A DNA stretch of 64,000 nucleotides from Marinoscillum sp. MHG1-6 (GCF_024714475.1 NZ_JAMZMI010000003.1:186001-250000), one strand, 5' to 3'; shown: positions 16,732-25,582, counted from the first letter of the stretch. Program-made: numbers and translations. Notes: generated from the letters alone by a model not told the origin.

Positions 16732-19203
16732 TTGAAACAAACCGCCATTGTTTTGACACCACTAAGAAATCGTCTTGGTTTTATACTGAATATAACACTC
16801 ATCGTGCTTACCCTGGGAATATCAATCCTGGGGTTTCTCACATATAAGCACTTGAATGAAATCACTGAAAAGTTAAGGGTAGAAACCAGGCCGAACACCA
16901 ATTTCCTACTCTACAAGGATATTCTCATGAATGTCTCCCAAATGGAAGACAAGGTCAACACCTATCGAATCAATGAAGACCCTTTAACGCTAAAGGATTT
17001 TTATTCACTCCATCGGGAAACCAAGAACATTATTGATTCGGCCAGCAGCCTTTATCCGAACGATCTCGATCATCGGGAAATCATGAACTCATTCACCGAG
17101 CTCTTTGATAAGTATTATTTGATCCTTGGTAAACTCAGTCAGATCGAGCGTGAAGAAGTAGAAGAAACTTTAAGTAACATCCAAACAGGTTTGCACCAAC
17201 TAGCGGTGAAAGAGCAGGCAACGGACACCAGCGTGCAACAAGAGCCCGAACCAGAGATAAAAGAAGAGGAACCTAAAAGATTGCTGGACCTTTTTAAAAG
17301 GAAAAAGGAAGTCACCGAAATACCGGAAGAGGCTATCGTTGATAGTCAGGTTAAGCTCGATTCTCTGGAGCAAAACATGGAGGCGCTATTAAAATCGGTT
17401 AAGGACAACACCCTCCAGGAAGTAAAACAAAAGAAGCGTCTGGAGCTCAACTATACCTCGCAGCTCAACATCATTCAGGTGAATATGCTGGAACTGGTAG
17501 AGCAACTTGAAAGTATTGAGATCATGAGATCCAGAACCAATACTCTGAATGCCCAGGAACTCATATCAAACACGAATAATCAAATCAGTATATTTTCAGG
17601 ACTGGCAACCATATTATTGATCATTACGCTGATCATCCTTTTTGTGTTTACCACTCGCAACAAACAGTACAATGCGGTACTGCAAAGGGCGAAGCAAAAC
17701 GCAGAAAGTCTGGCAAAATCCAAGGAGTATTTCCTGGCAAACATGTCCCATGAGATACGAACTCCAATTAATGCAATCATAGGATTCACCAACCAGTTAG
17801 GAAAAGCGGACCTGGAAGCTCCTCAAAAAGAGCAGGTGGAAATAATTCAGAAGGCCTCAACTCATTTGCTTTCCATCCTTAACGACATACTCGACTTCAC
17901 TAAACTTCAGAATGAAAAACTCAAGCTGGACAAAGAGCAGTTCTACATTAATCAGGTTGTAAAATCAACTGTACAGATACTTCAAGCCAAAGCCGAGGAA
18001 AATGGAAACGAGATAATCACTGAATTATCGGAAAACGATATAGCTGTGAATGGGGATCCTTACCGACTAAAACAGGTTATTATCAATATAGTCGGTAATA
18101 GTATCAAGTTCACCACTCACGGGGAGATTCGAATCTCTGTTGACACGTCTATTCTGGGCCCAAAAAGGCTGCTGATGGAAATGAAAATCAGTGATACCGG
18201 GATCGGTATTGCAAAGGAAAGTCAGGCTAAGGTCTTTGATGAATTTGAACAGGCACACAAATCAGCTACCACTACCGGAACAGGACTTGGGCTATCAATC
18301 GTGAAGAAGATCGTGGAGCTACATCATGGTCAGATCAGTCTAAAAAGTGAGGAAAACGTAGGCACGGAAATTACCATCATGCTGCCTTATGACATCATCC
18401 CTAAAGAGGAAATCTTAACTGAAACGGATGCTAAACTGGTTGAAAACCCAAGACTCAAAGACTTAAAGGTGCTTATTGCAGATGATGAACCGTTCAACCT
18501 TAAACTGCTGGAGGCCATACTTCAGCCCTACTCCTCTCAGATCATACAGGCTACTGACGGTCAAACTGCATTAGATTTATTGAACAGCGAAAAGTTCGAT
18601 ATCGCTTTACTGGATATAAAAATGCCGCATTATTCGGGGTGGCAGATTGCTCATGAAACTAGAAACGGCGAGGGTCCGAACCGTACCACTCCTTTAATCG
18701 CCCTTACAGCTACTATTGCTGAGGAAGCACAATACAAAGGATTAAAAGTGGGTTTTAACAAATTGATGAGAAAACCATTCTCTGAAAGCGAGTTGTTGAA
18801 TTCGATGGCCAATGAGTTAAATATTGAAGCTGACTCAATCAATAACACACCTAATAACGAGTCTAACTATTATCAGGAGGAAATCAATACTGAGACCCTT
18901 GAGCGTCTTGGTGATCAACAGTTTGTAAAAGAAATGCTGGAATCATTCCTGGAGAGTAGCTCAAAAAATATTGAGGAGATACAACATCACCTCGAAAAAG
19001 AAAACTTAATGATGGTGAGTGAGCTGGCGCATAAGACCGTAGCTCCAATTCGTTTGCTGGACCATCAACATCTGGTTAAGGCCCTTAAGCAAATTGAAAA
19101 ACTCGCTGATCAGGGTGAAAAACCTCCTAAAGATTTGGTACGGGATACCGTCAAGATGTATACAGATCTATCAAAAAACATCTCACAATATCTGCAAGGA
19201 TAA
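16732..19203 (+). CDS. hybrid sensor histidine kinase with receiver and Hpt
   Basis: Membrane kinase: helix 1 (about 12-35), a periplasmic helical sensor region (about 36-285) with a highly charged stretch (about 160-205), helix 2 (about 286-308), HisKA with H340 in NMSHEIRTP, HATPase_c (about 440-550), receiver (about 580-695) with D628 in LLDIKMP, and a C-terminal Hpt domain with H767 in SELAHKTVAP. The His-Asp-His chain can pass phosphate to a separate receiver, and the next gene encodes a receiver-bearing sigma-54 activator, the natural acceptor. Starts at a TTG codon, since no ATG lies near. Confidence 0.9.
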   Translation: MKQTAIVLTPLRNRLGFILNITLIVLTLGISILGFLTYKHLNEITEKLRVETRPNTNFLLYKDILMNVSQMEDKVNTYRINEDPLTLKDFYSLHRETKNIIDSASSLYPNDLDHREIMNSFTELFDKYYLILGKLSQIEREEVEETLSNIQTGLHQLAVKEQATDTSVQQEPEPEIKEEEPKRLLDLFKRKKEVTEIPEEAIVDSQVKLDSLEQNMEALLKSVKDNTLQEVKQKKRLELNYTSQLNIIQVNMLELVEQLESIEIMRSRTNTLNAQELISNTNNQISIFSGLATILLIITLIILFVFTTRNKQYNAVLQRAKQNAESLAKSKEYFLANMSHEIRTPINAIIGFTNQLGKADLEAPQKEQVEIIQKASTHLLSILNDILDFTKLQNEKLKLDKEQFYINQVVKSTVQILQAKAEENGNEIITELSENDIAVNGDPYRLKQVIINIVGNSIKFTTHGEIRISVDTSILGPKRLLMEMKISDTGIGIAKESQAKVFDEFEQAHKSATTTGTGLGLSIVKKIVELHHGQISLKSEENVGTEITIMLPYDIIPKEEILTETDAKLVENPRLKDLKVLIADDEPFNLKLLEAILQPYSSQIIQATDGQTALDLLNSEKFDIALLDIKMPHYSGWQIAHETRNGEGPNRTTPLIALTATIAEEAQYKGLKVGFNKLMRKPFSESELLNSMANELNIEADSINNTPNNESNYYQEEINTETLERLGDQQFVKEMLESFLESSSKNIEEIQHHLEKENLMMVSELAHKTVAPIRLLDHQHLVKALKQIEKLADQGEKPPKDLVRDTVKMYTDLSKNISQYLQG

Positions 19204-19224
19204 TTTTTTAACATTAGACATTTT

Positions 19225-20577
19225 ATGGAATCAGGATCAAGTAATTTGAAAATTTTTGTGGTGGAAGATGACGAGTGGTATCAGAAGCTGTTGGTACATA
19301 CCCTATCACTCAATCCTGATCATGAAGTTATCGCCTTCGATAATGCGAAGGATTGCCTTGATAAATTACACCAAAAGCCGGACCTGGTTACCATCGACTA
19401 CCGGTTACCAGATATGAATGGAGAGGAACTTCTGGAAAGCATCTTAAGAGTAAGTCCGGAAACGGCAGTTATTGCCGTATCGGAGCAAGAAAATGTTGAC
19501 ACGGCGGTTTCAATGCTTAAGAAAGGAGCCTACGACTACCTGACCAAAACCAAGGATATAAGGGACAGGTTGCTTCACCTGATTGCCAATTTCTCGAAGA
19601 ACGCTGATCTGCGTTCTACGATTAGCAACCTGCAAAAGGAAGTCGAACAGAAATATGACTTCCAAAATTCCATGATCGGGCAGAGTAACCGAATTAAGGA
19701 GGTTTTTAAGTTGATGCAAAAGGCCACCTCCACGAATATTACGGTCATGGTCAATGGAGAAACCGGAACCGGTAAGGAAGTCGTTGCCAAGAGTATTCAT
19801 TATAATAGCATCGTCAAAGAAGGGCCATTCGTGGCGGTAAATATGAGTGCCATTCCTAAAGAACTGGCAGAAAGTGAATTATTTGGACACGAAAAAGGAT
19901 CCTTTACGGGTGCAGGTCAAAGACATAAAGGAAAGTTTGAACAAGCCAAAGGGGGCACCCTGTTTCTGGATGAAATCGGTGAAATGGATATCAATCTGCA
20001 GGCTAAGCTCCTTCGGGCACTTCAGGAAAGGGAGATCACACGTGTAGGTGGTTCAGAAACCATCAAAACAGACTGCAGGATCATTGCAGCAACACACAGG
20101 AACCTGCTGGATGAAATGAAAAAAGGCAACTTCAGGGAAGACCTTTACTATCGACTCTTTGGACTTCCTATCAACCTACCTGCTCTTCGAGACAGGGATA
20201 AAGACGTGATTCTGCTGGCTAAGAACTTTGTCAAATCCTTCTGCGAAGACAACGGAATGACTGTGAAGACCCTGGATAACGCAGCGCTTCAAAAGTTGAT
20301 GGCCTACTCTTTCCCTGGTAACATTCGAGAACTTAAATCCATTATGGAACTGGCCGTAGTAATGTCCGACAACGACTCAATTGGTCCGGATGATATCACC
20401 TTTGCGCAAACTGACACGGTCACGGATATTTATTCTGAAAACATGACTATGAGGGACTATGAACTCAAGATCGTTCAGGTATATCTCAAAAAGTTTGATA
20501 ATGATATCAAGGCAGTGGCAAAGAAACTGGATATAGGACAATCTACCATCTATCGCATGCTTAAGGAAGTCAAATAA
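19225..20577 (+). CDS. sigma-54-dependent response regulator (NtrC family)
   Basis: Receiver (1-120) with D58 in VTIDYRLPD, an AAA+ domain (about 150-380) with Walker A GETGTGKE (178-185), the sigma-54 contact loop GSFTGA (225-230; the usual second residue A is S), Walker B TLFLDEIGEM and an arginine finger region, and a C-terminal Fis-type helix-turn-helix (about 410-450, AVAKKLDIGQSTIYRMLKE). It activates sigma-54 promoters after phosphorylation, here probably by the Hpt kinase just upstream (21-base gap). The palindromes at 14636 and 20596 are its likely binding sites, making the operon autoregulated. Confidence 0.93.
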   Translation: MESGSSNLKIFVVEDDEWYQKLLVHTLSLNPDHEVIAFDNAKDCLDKLHQKPDLVTIDYRLPDMNGEELLESILRVSPETAVIAVSEQENVDTAVSMLKKGAYDYLTKTKDIRDRLLHLIANFSKNADLRSTISNLQKEVEQKYDFQNSMIGQSNRIKEVFKLMQKATSTNITVMVNGETGTGKEVVAKSIHYNSIVKEGPFVAVNMSAIPKELAESELFGHEKGSFTGAGQRHKGKFEQAKGGTLFLDEIGEMDINLQAKLLRALQEREITRVGGSETIKTDCRIIAATHRNLLDEMKKGNFREDLYYRLFGLPINLPALRDRDKDVILLAKNFVKSFCEDNGMTVKTLDNAALQKLMAYSFPGNIRELKSIMELAVVMSDNDSIGPDDITFAQTDTVTDIYSENMTMRDYELKIVQVYLKKFDNDIKAVAKKLDIGQSTIYRMLKEVK

Positions 20578-20595
20578 GTTTCAATTTTGACTCCA

Positions 20596-20614
20596 TTTTC
20601 TCAAAATGAGAAAA
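20596..20614. promoter_or_regulatory. palindromic activator site (copy 2)
   Basis: Perfect 19-bp palindrome TTTTCTCAAAATGAGAAAA, identical in its core to the site at 14636. It begins 19 bases after the activator gene stop and 63 bases before the second sigma-54-like promoter. Confidence 0.75.
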
Positions 20615-20676
20615 TACTAGTTCATTACAAATATATAATCATTTGATTTTCAGATACTTAATATCTAAATAAGTGA

Positions 20677-20692
20677 TGGTATGAGATTTGAA
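20677..20692 (+). promoter_or_regulatory. sigma-54-like promoter (copy 2)
   Basis: TGGTAT-N5-TTGAA with the same spacing and the same TTGAATC as the promoter at 14728, placed 32 bases upstream of the next ATG. Confidence 0.65.
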
Positions 20693-20723
20693 TCTTCATG
20701 TTGAATCAAATTAGATTCTATAC

Positions 20724-21269
20724 ATGATGGGACGATTAATGTCATTACTTGCTTTGTTGGTACTTATACCAACATTGGTTGCTGCCAATGCATTGAATAC
20801 TGGTGATGATAGTTCTACGGGTATCAACCCGCCCGCAATAAATACTTTCAATTATAGTACCGCCATCGGGGTTAGGGCTATCGGAACAAGTGGGATTACC
20901 GTTAAGCACTTCACCAGAAGCACCATTGCCTTAGAAGGCATTCTTGGTTTTTGGCCAGATGCTTTTTCTGCAACACTCTTAATGGAGAAACATACCCTGG
21001 CCTTTAACGAGCCAGGACTTAGATGGTATTATGGCATTGGTGGTCATTTGGCTGCCAAATCAAACCGGGTCAGGTATGATGGACCCGGGTATCGCCGAGC
21101 CAGCGGTGACGTTGGGCTTGGAGTTGACGGTATTTTTGGTATTGAGTATAAAATACGAGAAGTGCCTATTGCTTTATGCATGGATTTAAAACCATTTTTA
21201 GAAGTAACCTCAACCGGCGCTGCCTTCGTTGCACTCGATCCAGGGTTGGGAATTAAAGTAACCTTTTAA
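20724..21269 (+). CDS. small outer-membrane barrel-like protein
   Basis: Signal peptide (about 1-21, ending LVAA), then about 160 residues of alternating beta strands ending in the aromatic terminus GLGIKVTF, which is typical of outer-membrane barrels. The segment STAIGVRAIGTSGITVKHFTRSTIALEGILGF is the usual opening strand pattern of small porin-like proteins in Bacteroidota. No family named. It is the first gene of the second sigma-54 operon. Confidence 0.7.
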   Translation: MMGRLMSLLALLVLIPTLVAANALNTGDDSSTGINPPAINTFNYSTAIGVRAIGTSGITVKHFTRSTIALEGILGFWPDAFSATLLMEKHTLAFNEPGLRWYYGIGGHLAAKSNRVRYDGPGYRRASGDVGLGVDGIFGIEYKIREVPIALCMDLKPFLEVTSTGAAFVALDPGLGIKVTF

Positions 21270-21280
21270 TCAATTAGATC

Positions 21281-21370
21281 ATGGACTTACTCGCAGGAAC
21301 ATACATTTTGGCAGGAATCGTTTTGATCATTTACCAGGCGGTATTGATTACTATGAGCAGCGAGTCTTAA
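21281..21370 (+). CDS. 29-residue membrane peptide
   Basis: A short frame encodes one hydrophobic helix (LLAGTYILAGIVLIIYQAVLIT) with a polar tail ending SSES. It starts 11 bases after the barrel-protein stop and precedes the coiled-coil lipoprotein gene by 70 bases, all on the same strand and under the same predicted promoter. The clean single-helix composition and operon position argue for a real small protein. Confidence 0.5.
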   Translation: MDLLAGTYILAGIVLIIYQAVLITMSSES

Positions 21371-21440
21371 ACTGCCTTGTTCCAAAAGAATCACAAAAAA
21401 TCACGTAGCACATTCAATAAGAATTAAAATAGATATTGTC

Positions 21441-22331
21441 ATGAAAAACCATTTCAAAACCATAATAATCACCGTACTAGCGGGATCAACCTTATTGTTT
21501 TCATGTACTGACCAAAAGGAAAGAGAAGAGCTCAAAAAGAAAGCTGCCATGTTGGAAGCAAAATTGATGGAGCGCGACTCGGCATATAATGAACTTATAG
21601 ATATCATGTCCACAGTAGAGGGTCAGATAGCCAGCATTAAGGAAAAGGAAAACATTGTTTCTTTAAAAAGTGAAGGAGACTTTACGGATACAGAAAAAGA
21701 TCAAATCATTACTGATATGGAGGCCATCGATCAGTTGATCGCTCATAGCTCCGAAACGATCAGAGAATTGTCAAATAAGCTTGAAAGGGCCGATGTATCT
21801 TCCAAATCATTTAAGAAAAAGGTCAAAGACCTGACCGCGTCCTTGGAAAACAGAAAGACGGCCATCGATGAATTAAAAGAGGTTCTGATTGCAAAAGATG
21901 TGGAGATCGCCAATTTGGTTACCCAGGTAAGCACACTTGAAACATCAATGGAGATACAAGAAGAAACCATAGACATGCAAATTGAAACCATCAACAATCA
22001 GGAAGAGCGTTTAAATACTGCATATTTCGTTGTTGGACCTGAAAAGAGTTTGATGGATCAGGGCATTGTCACTAAAGAGGGAGGTTTCCTATGGCTAGGA
22101 AAAACCACTGAACTGGAAGCCAATTCAACTAAAGAGAAATTCGTTCAAATCGATATTCGTGATACTGACAAGTTGGTCATTGACTCTAAAAAAGCAGAGT
22201 TGATCACAGAACATCCAACGGACTCATACGAGCTTATATCTGAAGGTGATAAGGTGCAATACCTTAGCATCATAAACCCAGAGAAGTTCTGGGGCATTTC
22301 TAAATTTCTGGTGATCAGTACAAAAAGTTAG
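21441..22331 (+). CDS. coiled-coil lipoprotein
   Basis: Lipobox LLFSC near residue 22, then a long coiled coil (about 25-190, heptad-rich with KEREELKKKAAMLEAKL and LSNKLERADVSSKSFKKKVKDLTASLE), then a C-terminal globular domain of about 100 residues starting AYFVVGPEKSLMDQGIVTKEGGFLWLGK. Similar proteins in Bacteroidota are sometimes annotated as Cbp1-like collagen-binding adhesins; I consider that name unproven. Last gene of the second sigma-54 operon, ending at a strong terminator. Confidence 0.75.
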   Translation: MKNHFKTIIITVLAGSTLLFSCTDQKEREELKKKAAMLEAKLMERDSAYNELIDIMSTVEGQIASIKEKENIVSLKSEGDFTDTEKDQIITDMEAIDQLIAHSSETIRELSNKLERADVSSKSFKKKVKDLTASLENRKTAIDELKEVLIAKDVEIANLVTQVSTLETSMEIQEETIDMQIETINNQEERLNTAYFVVGPEKSLMDQGIVTKEGGFLWLGKTTELEANSTKEKFVQIDIRDTDKLVIDSKKAELITEHPTDSYELISEGDKVQYLSIINPEKFWGISKFLVISTKS

Positions 22332-22352
22332 TCAAGATCCAGTTTAATGTTG

Positions 22353-22381
22353 GCCCTGGCAGAGATGTCAGGGCTTTTTTT
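22353..22381 (+). terminator. terminator of the second sigma-54 operon
   Basis: Stem GCCCTG/CAGGGC with a 10-base loop followed by seven T, about 20 bases after the lipoprotein stop. Confidence 0.8.
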
Positions 22382-22400
22382 GTGCCACTGACAAAAAGAT

Positions 22401-22440
22401 AAAAAAAGGGATCTGCAGCCATTGCCGTAGATCCCTTTTC
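22401..22440 (-). terminator. terminator of the TPR gene
   Basis: Stem AAAAGGGATCT/AGATCCCTTTT around a 14-base loop, with the long T-run on the minus strand, 20 bases after the TPR gene stop. Confidence 0.8.
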
Positions 22441-22459
22441 TTTATGATTATTGACTTAA

Positions 22460-23902
22460 TTAGTTCAATCTTAATCTTTTTAGAAGCTCTTTGAACCTTG
22501 GATGCCCACGCATAGGGTCCCAGATCGGGTTCACCTTCAAGAAGATAATAGCGCTACGCTTATTATCCACTGCTTCTTCCAGATGATCCATTGCACGATC
22601 AAACATACCCAGTCCAGTGAAGATTACGGCAAAGTCCAAAGCATAGGTCAGACCTTTATTGATCACTGAGCTTCGTTCAATTTCGGTAAGGTATTTCTCC
22701 GCATTCACACGGTCACCCTTTATCGCATAGGCATAACCTAACTGACTAAACGACTTCAGTGCCAGCGCTGTTTGCATATCAATGCTCTTGAACATCTCAA
22801 TGGCCTCATCCAGTTTACCCTGCATAACAACGGCCCATCCTTTGTATTCCAGAACCTTTTCATGATAGGGATCTAGTTCGATCAGCTCATCATACAATTT
22901 GATCGCTGTATCATATTTTCCTTCAAGGAAATAGTTATCCGCCTGTGCTCTTTTAGCCATAAAGGATAAAGGATCCCTTTCGAGCGCACTTTTCAGCAAC
23001 TTTCTGGACTCTACAAAATTCCCTTTGATGGTGTAATACAAAGATTTGGCTACCATCGCTTTGGTACTCATCTCATGAAGTTTGAGTGCCTTATTTACCA
23101 TCATCAACGCCTGCTCCCAATCGTACTTTTGATATAAGTACACGTAAGACAATGCGATATAAGAACGATAGTAATCCGGATCAATTTCAATCGACTTATT
23201 AGCTGCCACCTTGGCCTCCTCATAGGATTTCACTGGTCGGGTATACCCGCCGGCAAATGATAGCCTGGTATACGCATTTGACATCATTGAATAAGCCAAA
23301 GCATAATCAGGTTCCTTTTTGATGGCCCGCTCATAACAAGTCACAGCCTTGGACAAATCCTGAAGTGACCATTTGTTATGAAAAAACAAGCCTTGCAAAT
23401 AATGATCGAAAGCTTTGAAGTTTCTTGTGGCAGGAACGAAAACCGGCTTTTTGAGCTTACCGTATCCCTTCTCGTCAAGCAAATTCTTACAAAGACTGTC
23501 AACGATATCTTCTTCTATATCAAAAATGTCCGCGATCTTCTGGTCGTAACTTTGTGACCAGATTTCCTCCTCCGTTTCTGCATTATGGAGATATATACGC
23601 ATCCTTACTTTGCTACCTATACGTCTCAAAGTACCGGAGACCACAAATTCAACATTGAAGTAAGTACCCACCTCCGGAATACTCATTTTTTGGTCTTTCA
23701 AACCAAAACTAGAACCTCTTGAAATTAATTTTATTCCCTCGATGCCTGTAAGTGCATCAATTATATCTTCTGAAATTCCATCGCTAAAATATTCCTGCTC
23801 AAGGCCAGCACTCATGTTGACCAAAGGCAAGATGGCGACAGAAGCATGTTGGTTCATACCCTCCTCTTTTTTATTCAGTTCAGTCGCTACAGATGTAATC
23901 AT
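22460..23902 (-). CDS. TolB-like/TPR repeat protein
   Basis: N-terminal TolB/FlgO-like domain (about 18-140) with ASVAILPLVNMSAGLEQEYFSDGISEDIIDAL and VEFVVSGTLRRIGSKVRMRIYLHNAETEEEIWSQSYD. About eight tetratricopeptide repeats follow (about 165-480). Related proteins usually carry an N-terminal winged-helix or adenylate cyclase domain; here neither is present and there is no signal peptide, so it is probably a cytosolic scaffold. Exact function unknown. Single gene, own terminator. Confidence 0.8.
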   Translation of the reverse strand: MITSVATELNKKEEGMNQHASVAILPLVNMSAGLEQEYFSDGISEDIIDALTGIEGIKLISRGSSFGLKDQKMSIPEVGTYFNVEFVVSGTLRRIGSKVRMRIYLHNAETEEEIWSQSYDQKIADIFDIEEDIVDSLCKNLLDEKGYGKLKKPVFVPATRNFKAFDHYLQGLFFHNKWSLQDLSKAVTCYERAIKKEPDYALAYSMMSNAYTRLSFAGGYTRPVKSYEEAKVAANKSIEIDPDYYRSYIALSYVYLYQKYDWEQALMMVNKALKLHEMSTKAMVAKSLYYTIKGNFVESRKLLKSALERDPLSFMAKRAQADNYFLEGKYDTAIKLYDELIELDPYHEKVLEYKGWAVVMQGKLDEAIEMFKSIDMQTALALKSFSQLGYAYAIKGDRVNAEKYLTEIERSSVINKGLTYALDFAVIFTGLGMFDRAMDHLEEAVDNKRSAIIFLKVNPIWDPMRGHPRFKELLKRLRLN

Positions 23903-24207
23903 AACCTTAATAATTTAAATTAAACTGGATTATTAGACGACTTTATTTAATAAAATTACTATTTTTTTACGTTTCATACTACACATAACACGTTTCGTTA
24001 ACAATTTTTTAATATTCAATCGTGTAGGCGACAAACGGTTTTGCAAAAATCCTAAAGTTTGAACGGTTTCTTATTATGATTATGATTAATTAGACGTTAA
24101 GAAATTAATCGTTCCAAGAACGGCCGAAACATAGCTTTTATGGTCAATTACTTGTTTGAATAATTCAATAACCAACGGAGTCATTGAAGGAAAGATTCAA
24201 ATCACAT
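23903..24207. other. AT-rich spacer upstream of the TPR gene
   Basis: No gene or clear structured element seen. The stretch is strongly A/T-rich and would hold the promoter of the leftward TPR gene. Confidence 0.6.
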
Positions 24208-24240
24208 AAAAAAAGGCCCGAATGTTCTATTCAAGCCTTT
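24208..24240 (-). terminator. terminator of the FGE gene
   Basis: On the minus strand AGGCTTGAAT pairs with ATTCGGGCCT through two G-U pairs and is followed by seven T, about 30 bases after the stop. Confidence 0.75.
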
Positions 24241-24271
24241 CTACTATACTGTTTTAACTTCATTTTGTAAG

Positions 24272-25336
24272 CTAGAGGTCTTTTACACATCGAAACCCGG
24301 TATGATTAAAACCGGAGTCCTTGCTCGAACTCATCCTTCTGGCAACACGATACCCACTGCAATAACTATCGTTACATAAAAATGAACCTCCTCGAATCAC
24401 GTGTTTCGGAGAATATGGTTCTCTTGGGTCATAATAAGAGGCTGACCCTGAAGGATCCTCGACTGCTCCTTTGTCCGCATATTGCTGATACAAATTGACA
24501 TCATACTTATCTTCACACCATTCCCACACATTACCAGCCATATCATAAAGTCCATATCCATTGGCAGGAAATGATTTCACTGGTGAGCTGCGCTCAAATC
24601 CATCTAAAGCATAATTCTGATACGGGAATTTGCCCTGCCAGAAATTAGCTTTTTCATATGCCTGTTCTACCGGTTCGTTACCCCACGGGTACTTCACATC
24701 ATCCATTCCTCCCATAGAAGCCCACTCCCATTCTGCTTCTGTTGGCAGCCTTTTTCCAGCCCATTTTGCATAGGATTTTGCATCCTCCCATGCAATGTGC
24801 ACTACCGGATGATTCATTCTGTCTTCAATAGAACTACCCGGACCTTCAGGGTGCTGCCAATCAGCCCCAGTTGTCCATTTCCACCACTGCGAATAATCAT
24901 TAAGATCTACCGGCTCATTCGTCTGAGCGAACACCAACGATCCTGCTGCAAGCACAGAATCTGCCGGTTTTGGAGTACCTTCCGGAAGCTGCTTTTTCAT
25001 CTCCTCCCAGTCGATATCTTTCTCGGCTACAGTCTTATATCCCGTCTCCTCAACGAACTTTTGAAACTGAGCATTGGTAACCTCTGTCTGATCCATGTAA
25101 AAGGAAGATACAGTGACACCATGTCTTGGAAATTCATCTTTGTAGGCCTGATCAGATTTCCCTCCCATCTGAAAATTTCCAGTTGGTATCAGCACCATGC
25201 CTTCCGGAACATTTTCTACCGCCTCAGACTTCCCATCTGCCTCTTTCTCCCCTGATGTATTCCCCTCGTTAGATGAACAGGCTATTGTCATTAATAACAT
25301 CATCAACCAACCGGCATTTTTAAACTTCCTAAACAT
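24272..25336 (-). CDS. formylglycine-generating enzyme (FGE), lipoprotein
   Basis: SUMF1-type enzyme that oxidises the active-site Cys of sulfatases to formylglycine using oxygen and copper. The C-terminal GGSFLCNDSYC carries C321 and C326, spaced as the two catalytic, copper-binding cysteines of human FGE, and the FGE-sulfatase fold landmarks are present: GMVLIPTGNFQMG, DQTEVTNAQFQKFVEETGY, HPVVHIAWEDAKSYAKWAGKRLPTEAEWEWA, NVWEWC, GFRC. An N-terminal lipobox (MTIAC, C20) predicts membrane anchoring on the periplasmic side. The gene borders seven sulfatase genes that all have the CXPSR motif, so it is very likely their activating enzyme. Radical-SAM type (anSME) maturases are not seen. Confidence 0.93.
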   Translation of the reverse strand: MFRKFKNAGWLMMLLMTIACSSNEGNTSGEKEADGKSEAVENVPEGMVLIPTGNFQMGGKSDQAYKDEFPRHGVTVSSFYMDQTEVTNAQFQKFVEETGYKTVAEKDIDWEEMKKQLPEGTPKPADSVLAAGSLVFAQTNEPVDLNDYSQWWKWTTGADWQHPEGPGSSIEDRMNHPVVHIAWEDAKSYAKWAGKRLPTEAEWEWASMGGMDDVKYPWGNEPVEQAYEKANFWQGKFPYQNYALDGFERSSPVKSFPANGYGLYDMAGNVWEWCEDKYDVNLYQQYADKGAVEDPSGSASYYDPREPYSPKHVIRGGSFLCNDSYCSGYRVARRMSSSKDSGFNHTGFRCVKDL

Positions 25337-25402
25337 TTCTTTCTATTTGTTTATCCTCTCGAATTTTCGGAGTGGCTAAGGTCAGTAAATTACAAACCAA
25401 AT
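25337..25402. other. FGE leader/upstream region
   Basis: Short A/T-rich stretch between the FGE start and the candidate RNA terminator. No clear promoter match is visible. Confidence 0.4.
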
Positions 25403-25582
25403 AAAAGCCACTCATACGAGTGGCTCCCATCCCTGTAACAACTAAACCAAAATTGATTCCCAATAATTTCAATCTGACCCATCTGAACAAAACACCCCGC
25501 AAACGAGTAGTTGTCAGGCTAAGTCACTCCCGATACCTTATTCCGACAGGTGATATACCCGCCTGCAGGGGTTTTGTGGTTC
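25403..25582 (-). ncRNA. candidate structured RNA with intrinsic terminator
   Basis: On the minus strand, a hairpin GCCACTC-GTAT-GAGTGGC followed by TTTTATTT (25403-25426) is a good intrinsic terminator, but no protein gene leads into it. Upstream, ACAAAA+CCCC (25568-25577) can pair with GGGG+TTTTGT (25487-25498), enclosing CAGGC/GCCTG (25561-25565 with 25515-25519). The block is richer in G/C than its surroundings. About 180 bases from the outer stem to the terminator. The fold does not match the classical 6S layout, since the 5' arm pairs internally rather than with the 3' end. Identity unknown. Confidence 0.4.

Noticed and set aside
16732-19203. Possible HTCS-type PUL regulator
   Set aside because: It has no propeller domain and no AraC DNA-binding domain; the output is an Hpt, with a separate sigma-54 activator next to it.
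24272-25336. Alternative reading as a gliding-motility or ergothioneine-type FGE-like protein
   Set aside because: Both catalytic cysteines of true FGE are present in GGSFLCxxSYC, and the gene adjoins seven Cys-type sulfatases.
25390-25482. 30-residue minus-strand frame over the orphan terminator hairpin
   Set aside because: It reads straight through the stem-loop and the T-run, so it is more likely a by-product of the RNA element than a protein.
25403-25582. 6S RNA or tmRNA assignment for the structured stretch
   Set aside because: The 5' arm pairs internally rather than with the 3' end as in 6S RNA, and there is no tRNA-like end for tmRNA.
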